From Lentinula raphanica (taxonomy: Eukaryota; Basidiomycota; Agaricomycetes; Agaricales; Omphalotaceae): DNA of 64,000 nt. Where the stretch lies: contig JANVFP010000004.1 in NCBI GenBank assembly GCA_027919835.1, positions 372,001 through 436,000 of the forward strand. The letters are read 5' to 3'. Shown in pieces: positions 23,308 to 34,532 of the stretch (its first letter is position 1; each line of letters starts with the position of its first letter). A program made the translations under genes and the position numbers. Below the pieces are notes generated by a model. That model made no database searches. It was not told the origin of the DNA and saw nothing but the letters and a program-made list of their open reading frames with translations.

Positions 23308-25007
23308 CTAAGCACAATGGCATGAACGGTTACATGTGGGACAAACTGTAGTAGGCTTTCGATGCATGTTAAAAAAATCATCACGGTTAACGTGAGGATT
23401 ATCGTTCCAAGAAATGAGGTATTTGACAATGGTGAGATGGGTGAACTCTTGGCTCCATCCTCCCCACTCACATATTTGACGCAAAGGCCAACGCCTTTCT
23501 ACCGATAACCATTGGCACCCTCCACGCCGAAATGAGTGAGTGCCATAAGGAACAAAGTCGATCCCGACGTCAACAAGGTTATTTCTAAACATTTCGAGAA
23601 AATATTCTGAGGTCTTATGCGAAGTCAGCATCATTGAAAATAGCAGGAGGGGTTACTTGCCATTGGTTCATTTCCTTCAGCTATAGAATCGCCTGAACGG
23701 ACTTTGCGAAACATATATCCTTCTGATAGGCCTGACACCGTAATCCATCTTGCGAACGCCGATACGATGCAAATATGTCGGAGATTATATGGCATAGAAT
23801 ACCAGACGAACGGTTTAATGTCTTGCCAAATGTTATAAGAACTCAATCAGGTCTTTCTTATTCACAAAGGCTCACCTCCGAATTGACTAGTTTTCTGGAA
23901 TGGGAGTGTAAGTGTGAGCTTGGATAGCCCAGTCTTGGGATCCTTGGTGATCTGGACGTCATGGAATTGGATTTTCAAGAGCTCGTCGACGCGGAGTAGG
24001 CCACAGAATGCAATATTATAAGCAAGAATCAGCATAGTACGAGCACGACAGCCTAACTCGCCCCCGGTACGAGTGCCGCGAGTTGTTGGCTGATGAGGCT
24101 GGGGCTTTCGGAACTGGGGTTGAGTATTGAAATAATAGAGTTGCTTCAGTAAGTCCTAATAATAGTTGGTCCAAGCAAGAAAAGAATTTCGAAGAGAAGC
24201 TCACTGCACTGACTGCCCTCGCGCTAGTGGGGGTCTCTCCTGCTTGCGTCTAGTAGTAGGTACGTTAGTAATGCTATAGAGGAAGAGAATAATATACAAT
24301 CTACCTTTCGTCGGCGAAGGCTAAGCATGTAGCTGGACACAGTTTCGGATACAGAGGGGTTTCCAAGCATCTGGCCAGAAAACTCGCTTCGGTGCCAGGC
24401 TAAATTGCCTAGCCCACACATTCGTCCAAAGCCAAACGTTGCTGCTGCTCGCATTTTCTGAGCAGTGGTATATGTAGACCGTTCTTTGTTGGAGGCGACT
24501 GGGCTGCCATCAAGCTTAATGAGGTCACAGCTAGGGAGTACTAATGAACGGAGGTAGTTCGAAAAGACCAGCATACATACGAGTCCATGATCCATGCCAC
24601 AAGATATACAGCAGACTGGGGATGAGGTGTTTTGCAGAAGAATTGGCCTTCCCCGCTTATAATACCTTGTTCAATGAGGAACCTCTCGCATTTTCGCATC
24701 AGCCTTCCAAATGATTAGCAGAGCTCAAGCAATGAATGTCCTGAACTTACTGTGCATATTCCCCTGAAGTTTTTGCTGAAACACCCTTCGAAGCCTCTTG
24801 AACTTGGCCTTGAAGAGTTGAAGAATCAAACGGAACCCCCTCCTCCTCACGGTTCAAACTGACTGAGTCCGCACTATCTTGCGTTCCTTCTAAGTCGTCG
24901 AGGATATCGGCAACGTTTGTTTGGTGCTCTTCTGTATCTGCAATCGCTTTGAGAAGCCCTTTGTAGGCTTCATTGGCTGAGAGATCAACGGAGGACTCAA
25001 CATCCAT
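23308..25007 (-). CDS. Crypton-like tyrosine recombinase
   Basis: Seven exons: 25007-24751, 24703-24581, 24530-24305, 24249-24205, 24155-23876, 23821-23661 and 23613-23308 (465 aa). Tyrosine recombinases cut and rejoin DNA through a 3'-phosphotyrosine; this kind, encoded alone with introns, drives Crypton-type DNA transposons in fungi. All catalytic positions are visible: Arg I in CGLLRVDEL (about 272), H-x-x-R in GTHSFRRGG (about 390-393), a W/H position in EWGGWS, and the nucleophile Y in TIVKYL (about 429). An acidic N-terminus and a core-binding helical region (LMRKCERFLIEQG, FGFGRMCGLGNLAW) precede the catalytic part. The C-terminus CPTCNRSCHC looks like a small metal-binding tail. One intron (23660-23614) is GC-AG with donor GCAAGT. 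The frame is intact, so the enzyme could be active. Confidence 0.88.
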
Positions 25008-25219
25008 GTCAAGGAAAGGAGGCAAGGATCGGCCTAAGGTCTCATGAGCTTAGAAAGGGGCCCCTTTTATCTGACAGAGCGTAGCCACAGCCTGTGTTTC
25101 TGTAGCAAGAAATGAAGGGCTGACGAGCGAGGGCTTAGCGAAACGTAACCTGATAGCTCAGAACTGCATAGAAAGGAAGACAAGTGTTGAGATTCAGCAC
25201 AAAACCACATACATACACA

Positions 25220-27155
25220 TTAAAAATTTCGAACTCGTTTTCTCTGAGGTAAATGTAAAGAACGTTCCACTTCATCTATATCCGACAGATCACTCAGATC
25301 ATCAAGCCCAGCTTGGGTTCGGACGGCTCCCTTCCAGTCGCCTTGGGAGATATCTGCCCAGTGGGAGAATCTTGATAAAGAAAGTTTCCAGCGGTTTAAG
25401 CGATTTGATTCCCTTTCACTTAGCTGTTTGGGAGAGGCGTTTCCGAGGACAGCTTTATCTGACTTGAAACCGTTTTCACGCCAACGAAAGAGGCCCCCAG
25501 AGCTGTACTGAAGGATTGCATACCGTGTTTCATGGGCTTGAATTGGAAGGGTGGAGTGAGTAATGAGAGCAGAGGGAAAGAGAATCGTGGAGCCAGGGGG
25601 AAACCGAATAACAAGTCCTAAGTCCCAGAGAACTAACTGGCCGCCTTCATCAGGGTTGAAAGTTCCCAGGGCAGTGTCTGCGCACCACGACGACACGTAG
25701 TTGTCGGCGTCCATGTGAGGGGGTGACCAGGACTGTGGACCAAGGTTTACGGTAAGAGCAGCGAACGGCGAGCCCGAGCAGTGGGTACGAAGCTCCGGCT
25801 GCCTCTGTAAAAGTTCAGACTTCACCTGTGCGCATAGCTTAAAGCTTTTGTGGTTGAAGGCGTTGAATAGGCCTGAAACCACAAGTTCAACAAGAAACGA
25901 AACGAAATAAAGAACTGCCAAAGAGAACTTACACCCTTGATAAATGCAAATGCGGCGAAGAGAGCGTTCACCTAGAAGGGAGTCCATGGCGGTTTGGTTT
26001 GCCTTTCCCCTCAAGCGAAAGTTTTGCGGTTTCAGTCGACCATTCCCGTAACCAAAACCAACCGTACGAGAGGCGAAGTCCCCACGTCGACCATGGATTT
26101 GGGCTTTCGAGAAGCTGCTTGCCTTGCGGCACCGTTCGAGCGCTGCAGAGGCGTCGGTGGCAACGCTTTGCCAATCTTCACCCACAGACCCTCTTGGAAC
26201 GCCGCCAAGAGCGGCGACGATGCGGTCCAGGGCATCCACAAGTGCGATAGGAGTCCTAGACGTGTTGATGATCAATGCTATGAAATGCAAGGGCAAAAAA
26301 CCACGTACTCGCCGTCCCAATCCAAAAGCTCAAAGCCGGTTAGCGAGCTGAGGAGCTCCAAGTTTTTCCATACCCTTTGTAAGCCAGGAGAGAGCTTCTT
26401 TCTGCTGTTGGCCGTCCATCCAGTGGAGGACACAGGGAGGGAACGCATGTCGAAGGCCTTTAGGCAGATAGGTTTGGCGTCCTGTGCAAGCTCGACAGCG
26501 TGTGGCTTGAGGCCGTGCTCTGAGACGCGTTTCACAGCTGCGGCGACGCGTCTGGTACGGGATCGTTTGGTAAGTGTTTGAAGCTTCTTTTCGCGCCGAG
26601 AGGTTGCTTCGTTGCTGGTTCCGTTAGGCGGCGTTCCTCCTTCGGAGCCTGAACAAGAGCATCAGGCATTTCCTAGCCCACTGGTTTGAGGACGACACGC
26701 ACCTGGAGGGTTCTCTTCCTCGTTCTGGGCTTCAAACGTGTTTTCCCCTTCATCGTCGCTTTCAAACTCGTCCTCCCCGTCTTCTAAGCTCTCCCCAGCG
26801 TCTTCTGCCTGTATCCGGGCTAGGTTGTCGCGTTGTAGAGCCTCCTCTAGGTCAAAAAAGGGAGTCTTGATTCGGCTGCAGCCCGAATTTACCTCAGAGG
26901 GATCTGCGTAGGTTTCGGTTTAGGCGGGGAGCGACGGAGCAGGAGAGAAGGAAAGGAGGAACTCGAAGCAACACTCAACCAAGCCTTGTATAAAGGAAAG
27001 GCTGAGCGTTGCTTCAACGTCTCTGCTCAAACTATAGGCCAAGCCGAGCCTTGCCTAGATGAGGGGCTGGGCGGCGGCTTGGCATACAGGTTCGAGCAGA
27101 GGAAGAGAAAGAGATAGAATCAATAATTCAAACACTTACCGCGCCGTGTCTTCAT
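25220..27155 (-). CDS. TET/JBP-like Fe(II)/2-oxoglutarate dioxygenase
   Basis: Five exons: 27155-27140, 26903-26703, 26648-26309, 26255-25933 and 25872-25220 (510 aa). TET/JBP enzymes oxidise 5-methylpyrimidines in nucleic acids; basidiomycetes carry many copies that spread with transposons. The double-stranded beta-helix motifs are complete: HMD at about 346-348 in SWSPPHMDADN, the distal His at about 399 in SALITHS, and the 2OG-binding Arg at about 410 in HETRYAILQY. GGQLVLWDLGLVIRFPPGS sits between them, as in the family. The N-terminus is acidic (EDGEDEFESDDEGE), then basic (RREKKLQTLTKRSRTRR), possibly for DNA contact. The start exon (ATG 27155, 16 nt coding) with its 236-nt intron is the least certain part. 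The gene lies 212 bp upstream of the recombinase gene in the same direction. Confidence 0.85.
27038..27083. repeat. Perfect 9-bp inverted repeat inside TET/JBP intron 1
   Basis: GCCAAGCCG (27038-27046) and CGGCTTGGC (27075-27083) are exact inverted repeats with a 28-bp spacer. The spacing is close to that of the recombinase-type palindrome in the Ngaro element at 61 kb (9-bp arms, 27-bp spacer), so it is a candidate recombinase site; this is inference. Confidence 0.5.
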
Positions 27156-27180
27156 GAAGTGAGTGAGGGACAGCCGTCCG

Positions 27181-27365
27181 GCGTTGAAGGTTGAGCGTGA
27201 ACAGAGAAGGTTGAGCGTGGAGCCTTAACGCAGTATGTTGAGAACTGGAGGCTGAGTGTTGAGCGTGGAGCATGAACTTTGAACGCTGAGCGTGAACGTT
27301 GAAGGTAGAGGATTGAGCGTTGATGTTGGACGTTGAGCGTTAATGTTGAAGTTAAACCGGGTTGA
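27181..27365. repeat. Degenerate minisatellite, unit about TTGAGCGTGAACG
   Basis: Many imperfect copies of GTTGAGCGT / GTTGAAGGT / GAGCGTGAACGTT occupy this stretch just upstream of the TET/JBP start and between it and the divergent XPG-like gene. Unit length is about 11-13 bp with variable spacers. It probably overlaps both promoters. Confidence 0.75.
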
Positions 27366-27489
27366 GCCTCGGAGGAGAACGACTCACGTGAAAAAGAACA
27401 AGCCGTGAGCACGGCTTGCCGGCGGAACCGCTGTTCAAGCCGAATTAGCCCCTAATCTCCTTTCACTCTTTTCCTCGACGACATCAAGC

Positions 27490-29324
27490 ATGGGGATTGA
27501 GGGCCTCTGGGGTGTAAGTGTAGTACACACTCTCAACTGCTATCAGCACTGATAGATTGCTTCAGCTTGTACAAGAAAACAGTATAAAACAAAGCCTCAA
27601 AGACTTCAACATTGAATACAGATTTGTGAAAAATTATGGCAATGTTAGTGCACCTGTTGTTGGTGTAGATGCAAGGTACATAGCTTCAAGATTTTTGGTT
27701 AACATGACAACCTACTCAATGATTACCGTGCTCTTCGATAGTATTATGCTCGATACCTTCCGCGCTGCAGATAGGGGTATGCACAAGTACAGATCAAGCC
27801 TGCATACCTCAGATTCCACATTAACTCAATTCCATCGATTTCTATGCCAGCTATCAGAAGCCGGACTCAACTGTGTTTTCTATTTTGACGGTCTCGAACG
27901 CCCTGCAGTAAAAAGAGGCCGAAAAGTCGTTCACCGAGAGCCGGATTTCTACAAGCATGCCCGAGATCTCATTGAATTATTTGGGTACTATTCCTTCACC
28001 GTATGTTACAAGAACCTTACCACCGCCGGAGTTCTGGACTTATTGAAAACTCTTCACAGGCCAAGGGTGATGCTGATGCTGAGTTGGCAGACCTGAATCG
28101 AAATGGAGTCATTGATGCAGTCCTCACCAAGGATAGCGACGTGTTTCCATTCGGTGCAGTCTGTGTTTTGCGTGCACTTCCTTTGTACGTGAATATGTTT
28201 TTATTGGAAATATGATGCTCATTTTTCAGTGAAGTGCTCACAAGCAGAGTAATGAGTTGGAGGTGGACGTTTTCAACACGGTCAAAATTCAAACAGAACT
28301 AGGCATCTCACGAGGAGGATTCATACTCATCGCACTACTCTTATCGAATGATATCACTGAAGGTGTAGGTGGCATAGGAGCAAAGACTGCCCTCAGCCTT
28401 GCAAAATCTGGATTCGGGGATCGAATTTTAGAGGCTTATCACCGATATTCAACAGCAGCCCCACAGCTTTCATCAGCATTCCAACGTATCAACCATGACA
28501 TGGCAAACGAACTCGAGTTTGATAGCCATGGGAAGATCGGAAAACGCAGTCCCAGTCGTGCACAGAAGATTCGTGAGTCGGAGTTCCCTTCTCTTGGGGA
28601 CTTGAAGGGAATCCAGGCGTTCTTAACACCACCCACTTCGACCCTTATCCCTCACTGTCCACCAAAGCTACCGGACATAGGAGGAATCACATCGTTTTGC
28701 AGGGAACATTTTGGCTGGAGTTCGGACCTCATGCGGAAAAAATTTCATTCAAACCTATGGCCAGCTGTCATCGTTCAAATGCTCTGTTCAGTAAGTGTGT
28801 AAGTATTCTTCTGTCTGTTTGATTGGCTGACAGTTCCGTTCGAATTCCCTAGAAATCCGTTGCCTACAATCCTAGCAATGCAGAAATACTTGCCACCCAA
28901 CTCGAGCCGATTCAGAGAAACATTGGATTCGATCATGCTGGGAGGCCGTTCATCCCGACATATTCTATCACAATCAACAACAAAAGTCTCGACGCCAAGA
29001 ACAAGAAGTGGACCGAAAGGATTTCGGTCACTTTCAGTACTAGAACTCTCATGCAATTAGCTGGTCTGGCCACTGACTCCATTTCTACCCGACGAATGAA
29101 CGTACATGCTATTCTCATTTCGTATGCTCTGAAAAATTCTTATCAGAACAGTTTTCCCGGTGAGATAATTTTGAATGCTCTTGTACGCATAATTGAATAT
29201 GTATGCTCTAGCGCTCCACACTGTTCCCACATCTCCAACTGCCCTAGCCTCTAGTTCAAAATCACGGATGTCTTTGTCGGACTGCATGGAAGAGGACATC
29301 ATTGAGATTAGCGACGATGAATGA
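27490..29324 (+). CDS. XPG/FEN1-family (PIN-like) structure-specific nuclease
   Basis: Seven exons: 27490-27513, 27566-27675, 27742-28000, 28060-28188, 28248-28790, 28853-29159 and 29248-29324 (482 aa). XPG/FEN/GEN nucleases cut flaps, bubbles or Holliday junctions. Motifs in order: MGIEGLWGLVQ start, VGVDASIM (first catalytic Asp), YFDGLERPAVKRGRK, the acidic cluster AKGDADAELADLNRNGVIDA, TKDSDVFPFGA, then LLLSNDITEGVGGIGAKTA, where the family usually has G-x-D-Y and a helix-two-turn-helix. The C-terminus ends EEDIIEISDDE, resembling a SUMO-interaction motif. Agaricomycetes have many such 'PIN domain-like' genes; this one looks like one of that expanded group rather than RAD2, FEN1 or EXO1. 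It starts 335 bp from the divergent TET/JBP gene. Confidence 0.88.
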
Positions 29325-29683
29325 ATTTGATTGTTGAAACTCAATGATGTATACATTAGAAATTGTAACTGAAATCTAGAATCTTCGAGTTCAAAGGCGC
29401 GCGTGAACCCTAAGGAATGAAGTGACTTGTAATCTCCCCACTGAGCATGTAGGGTTGGAAGGCGCAAGTGATATAGTAAACTAATATTCAATTGCTCATC
29501 TGTCTATGTAACATAACATACATCGGCATACAGGAAAGCACCCATCATTGAACTAGGTAGCACGAGGAAGACGGACATAGCGTATCGATGTCGAAGTTGA
29601 GCTTGCATCGAAGACACGTCCGCAGCGACTCTGTAAGAAATACCATGTCAGTGAGGGTAGATAACGTTGAGCGATGGTACGTA
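29325..29683. other. Convergent intergenic region
   Basis: About 360 bp between the XPG-like gene and the decayed ubiquitin gene. Nothing recognised. Confidence 0.4.
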
Positions 29684-30074
<391 letters not shown>

Positions 30075-30217
30075 GTTGGAACGTCAGTATAGCCGCGTCA
30101 GAGCCAGAGCGCTCGACTGAGTATGTGGTAGGTTGGTTTAGTAGACAGAATGATGCAGAGAGAGCTGAAGTAAACGACGGTGGCAGATTAGAAACTTGGT
30201 GAACGTTGAGAGAGGCG

Positions 30218-30240
30218 ATGGTGGTGGTGGTGGTGGTGGA
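30218..30240. repeat. (GTG)n microsatellite
   Basis: About seven GTG triplets in a row, upstream of the decayed ubiquitin gene. Confidence 0.9.
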
Positions 30241-30383
30241 AGAAGACGAATATTGAAACTCAGAACCGTTAACAGCAGAATTAAATAATACGGTCACATG
30301 CGAATTGGATTCGCGCTTGCTGAGCTTTCCGGCGCCTCTTTCACAACGTCTTTTTTTTGCGTTCGCAAATTTTCGAGATTTTT

Positions 30384-30642
30384 ATGGCTGGCCAGAAACA
30401 AGGGATTCACGATATAGAGCAATATGAAGACGATGTTACCTGCTCATGGAGACGATGTGGTATGGAGGGCAGTTACAGTGCATGTACGTACCTATACAAT
30501 TGCATTCTGAATGGTTACTAACTCCGGCCTGAACCAACCGTTTGGCTTTAGTCCACAGCCCTACCCGACCTTTCTCAACGCTACCACAAAGCCCTGTATT
30601 GCCCGCCCACTTACTTTCCCGCTATATGGTCCCCTCAAGATC
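30384..30642 (+). CDS. Tentative short gene with Cys-rich N-terminus
   Basis: Possible exons 30384-30483 and 30559-30642 join in phase. They start MAGQKQGIHDIEQYEDD, then CSWRRCG resembling one half of a zinc-finger, then RYHKALYCPPTYFPAIW. No convincing further exon was found, so the gene may be incomplete or not real. It starts 309 bp from the decayed ubiquitin gene. Confidence 0.3.
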
Positions 30643-31632
30643 GTAAGTCATCTGTACACCATGGCTCTGACTCTATTTTTTTTCGCGCGCATACGCGCGC
30701 ATCTTTCTTTTCTCTCAGTTGTCCACTTCGCTTCGCTATCTATCGATATCTATCATTTCGACTGCTCGTTTGAGCTGACGCACTCCTCACTCGAAGATAC
30801 CTGAAGGGTGTTTGAACATTCTCTACACTGCACACTCAGCCTTCAAGCTTCCACTTCAAGTTCACTCCATGTCATTAGGATCTATCTACATACACCCTTT
30901 TTTCCGCTGTTTCCGCTGCTCCTTTTTTTCACTGCTCCTTCACCGTTTCCCTACACCTGTCCCCTACACCCGCGAACGCGAACGCGTTCTTTTGTTTCCG
31001 TCGGCGACGTTTTTGCTTCCATCGCCGTCGACTGCCCCGTCCTACGCCGGATTCGTTTGCTCCCGTCGTGGAGCTCGAATTCGGGTCTCCGTTCACTCGG
31101 TCCGCATCACGTCAGTCACCCATTCGTGACTGATGTGACTACTATCGTCTTCATTTCGTGTCTCAATTGCACTTCTTCCTTCTTCTTTTACGATACACAT
31201 TGTATTCTCTTCCTGCACTGCGATGCTGATCTTACAGTACCAGTTCTTCATTCTTCCTTCTATTTTGTTTTGTATACCTAGGTATTTCGAAGGTGCTTTG
31301 GAGATCATTGATTGTACTACATACTTAGCCTGAAAATTATCTGCTCCCGACGTAAAGGGATATTTCTGGAACGAAGACTATCGGAGACTGCTTCAGAGTG
31401 CCTTATACCTCCTGGTGCCTTGTTTGACTGGTAGCTCCTGTCCCAGTTCTGAGAGAGGTTTCATGCGACCCCCGACTCGATGAGCGCTAAATTTAGATCA
31501 ATATAGGGCGCTCTACGAACTTTGTTTTTCTGAACAGTCTCTCAATCCATCTGGTTACCGCCACGTTCTCTCCTCTTTGAATTTCTTCCGTCAGTCACTG
31601 CAGTCAGCGCGCTGACGCCTCCACTTTCAACC
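30643..31632. other. Upstream region of the NHX gene
   Basis: About 1 kb, strongly pyrimidine-rich on the + strand between 30890 and 31250, as in many fungal promoters and 5' leaders. Frames at 30808-31281 are low-complexity by-products of that composition. Confidence 0.45.
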
Positions 31633-33887
31633 ATGGCTTTGGGGTACACACTAACCGCTGCTGCTGCCACGCCGTCACCGACGCAAATAGTACCCGAAGA
31701 TGAGGAATACTACTCTTCTTGGTCACTATTCTTGGTCTGCATGCTTCTGATCCTTTCGCTTTGGACTTCATACTATCTACAAATCAAACGTATACGTGCC
31801 GTGCACGAAACGCTGGTATCAATATTCGCTGGAATGGCAGTGGGACTCATAGTGAGGCTGGCGCCAGGGACGGTAATTAGGGAGATGTTGGTGAGTGTCC
31901 CTATGATCCTGGCTCGAGGAGCAGTGTTTCATCGGTTTTCTCCACGTAGACCTTCAAACATACATTATTTTTCAACCTCCTGCTTCCTCCGATTATCTTG
32001 AATTCGGGATACGAGCTCAAACAGGCAAGATTCGTGCTCTTTTCCTCTTATTACAACTGACAAATCGTACAGGAGAACTTCTTCCGTAATTTTGGATCCA
32101 TCCTCACATTCGCGTTTCTGGGCACCTTCATCTCCGCGGTCGGTGTGGGGTTAGTCTTCTTACGCCTCCTTTTGTCGCAGGACTCAAATGTTGCAGAACA
32201 GGGTCCTCGTTTACATATACTCTTTCCTCGGACTCGAATCTCTGGACATAACGCTACTCGAATGCTTAACGTTTGGATCAACCCTCTCTGCTACCGATCC
32301 CGTCACCATTTTAGCAATCTTCAACCAATACAAGGTCGACCCGAAGTTGTATACGGTGATTTTTGGTGAGAGTTTGCTGAACGATGCAGTCAGTATCGTT
32401 ATGTACGAGTGAGTGCATTGTATGATTTCATGTTGCGAATTTCAACCCATGCTCTTGTTCAAAGAACCCTTACACGCTTCCATGGCACGGAGATTTATTT
32501 ATCCTCGATCTTCCATGGGGTCGGAATCTTCTTGCTCTCATTCAGCGTGTCCATGGCACTGGGTGTGGCGTTCGGGCTTGCCATGTCGCTTCTCCTCAAA
32601 CATTCATCGCTCAACCTCTACCCACGTATCGAGTCATGTCTGGTGGCTTTAACGGCTTACACTTGCTATTTCTTCTCAAACGGTCTGTCTATGTCCGGCA
32701 TCGTGTCTTTGCTATTCTGCGGCATCACACTCAAGCACTACGCCTATCACACGATGTCCCGCCGCACACAGCGTACCACGAAATACATCTTCGCCACTCT
32801 TGCGCAGCTATCGGAGAACTTTATCTTCATCTATCTTGGTCTGGCACTTTTCACCAGTGCTCCAACTTCGGAGAAGGTCACTAGCTATGTCAAGCCCATC
32901 TTCATCACAATCACCACTATTGCCGTTGTGTTTACACGGTACGCCGCCGTTTTCCCCCTTTCCGAGGCGATCAATTTCTTCCACAAGCATGCTCGGGGAC
33001 AACGGGTAGAAGAACTGCCTCATTCATATCAGATGATGCTATTCTGGGCTGGATTGAGAGGTGCTGTCGGTGTTGCGTTGGCTGCTGGATTCCAGGGAAA
33101 CAACGCAAATATCTTACGTACCACGGTCCTAGCTGTTGTGGTGTTAACGGTCCTCATATTCGGTGGGACCACAGCTAGGATGTTGGAGATTCTGGGGATT
33201 CGTACTGGAGTAGAAGATGAGGCGGCAACTGATAGTGATGATGAGGATGGTGTGATGCTGGGTGGTAATCGATGGGCGAGAAGGAGTACATCCATGAACG
33301 GCGGTCGATGGGGTAGATATTCTGATGATGAACCGAGTTACTTGTCCAACGCACACACGTTTGCTGGAAGGATAGGATCACATTACACATCGAACTACAA
33401 TCACCACACCTCTAATCCGGTCCCACCAGTCTCACCATTCTCTGCTGGCTCCTCCGAGTCAGATTCAGATGCTGAAGTTCTCCCACTTGCTTCGACCTCA
33501 AACGATCCATCTTCTCCTGGGAATCCCCCTCACAGTGCACCTCCTCACCAGACGACGTTTGGCGAAGATGGGAAGTGGTTCCAGGCTTTAGACGAGAGGT
33601 ATTTGTTACCCTTGTTTTCCAACGCCACTGCGAGTCGAACCTTCCATGCTCGGCGAGCAAGACGGAGTCTCGGTGCGACCGGACCTAACGGCTCGCTGGG
33701 TGGGAGTGCGATAGGGACTCCGGCAGAAAGCGAAGATGAGGGCGAAGGACCGACAGAGTTGGTTCTGAATCCTTCAGCTACTGCTGCTGGTGTGGGAGTG
33801 GGTGCGAATAGTGATAGTCGGATGGAGAGGGGTCTTGCGAGTCCGATGTTGAGGAGCTCGACGTCTTCTGAGAGTCGGTCGCCGTGA
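31633..33887 (+). CDS. NHX1: Endosomal/vacuolar Na+(K+)/H+ exchanger, NHX1/NHE6 type
   Basis: Five exons: 31633-31890, 31950-32024, 32073-32149, 32202-32408 and 32465-33887 (679 aa). These antiporters exchange Na+ or K+ for H+ at endosomes and the vacuole. The membrane domain is clear: [18 protein letters not shown] (the amiloride-site region), [18 protein letters not shown] with the ion-binding [20 protein letters not shown] with the ND pair, and [17 protein letters not shown]. After about residue 430 comes a long acidic/Ser-rich cytosolic tail with TDSDDEDG and EDEGEGP clusters. The intron at 32025-32072 is GC-AG. Plain NHX1 orthologue by every motif. Confidence 0.96.
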
Positions 33888-34070
33888 GTGAAACGGTAGG
33901 AGAGGTTAATAGATGCTCCAAAAAGTTTTCTGTGTCGTGGTTTTGTGTTTCTTTATCTTTGCTGTCGCATACTTATTGGGACGGACTGGCAATCTCTTAG
34001 TTATCAAATTCTTCTGTTCTGTGACCTATCGTACTCAATGTAAGTATTTTAAATAGATCTGAAATCGACA
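33888..34070. other. 3' flank of NHX1
   Basis: Short intergenic stretch up to the MITE target site; nothing else seen. Confidence 0.4.
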
Positions 34071-34078
34071 AGTGCTGT

Positions 34079-34524
34079 TAGTGTTGCCGCGAGCTGAGGT
34101 CAAGGGCGCCTTGAGGTGAACAGCTCCACACCTTGAGGTACCTTGAGGTGGATTTTTCCAAGGTCAGCTCAAGGTATCGCTCCAAATCTGATCAACGGCA
34201 CCTCGGCGTCTCTCAGCGCTTACTCTGAAATGACCTTGTTGACCGCTTCCCCGCCCCTTCCTCGATGTTATGCACATTCTATACTTACAATAAACAGTCA
34301 GTATGATTGTTCAATCAATATGAATGACTTCCGAGCGAAAAAAGTACCAGAATACAATGATGAACCGACGAACTCGCTATGTTACCTTAACCAGTAATTG
34401 CCTGACATACCTCAAGGTGACCTTGAGCGCGTAGCACCTTGAGGTACCTCAAGGTGTCGGAGTTTGAAATTTTTCACCTTGAGGTACCTTGGCTCGCGAG
34501 CTACCTCACCTTGCGGCAACACTA
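34079..34524. mobile_element. Non-autonomous hAT-type MITE, 446 bp
   Basis: Terminal inverted repeats begin TAGTGTTGCCGC at both ends and remain partly alike over about 22 bp. The element is flanked by a perfect 8-bp direct duplication AGTGCTGT (34071-34078 and 34525-34532), the size made by hAT transposases. Inside, near both ends, the motif CCTTGAGGT and its complement recur in both orientations many times, like subterminal transposase-binding repeats. It has no coding capacity, so it needs a transposase from elsewhere. The intact TSD suggests a fairly recent insertion into the NHX1-CBF1 intergenic region. Confidence 0.92.
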
Positions 34525-34532
34525 AGTGCTGT

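Noticed and set aside
23308..25007. Reading the recombinase as part of a Ngaro/DIRS element
   Set aside because: No reverse transcriptase or split direct repeats lie nearby and the gene has introns, which fits a Crypton-like DNA element better.
25994..26581. 195-codon plus-strand frame
   Set aside because: Antisense to TET/JBP exons 3 and 4, no family signal; the minus strand has consistent splicing and motifs.
30808..31281. 157-codon plus-strand frame before NHX1
   Set aside because: Low-complexity by-product of a pyrimidine-rich upstream region.
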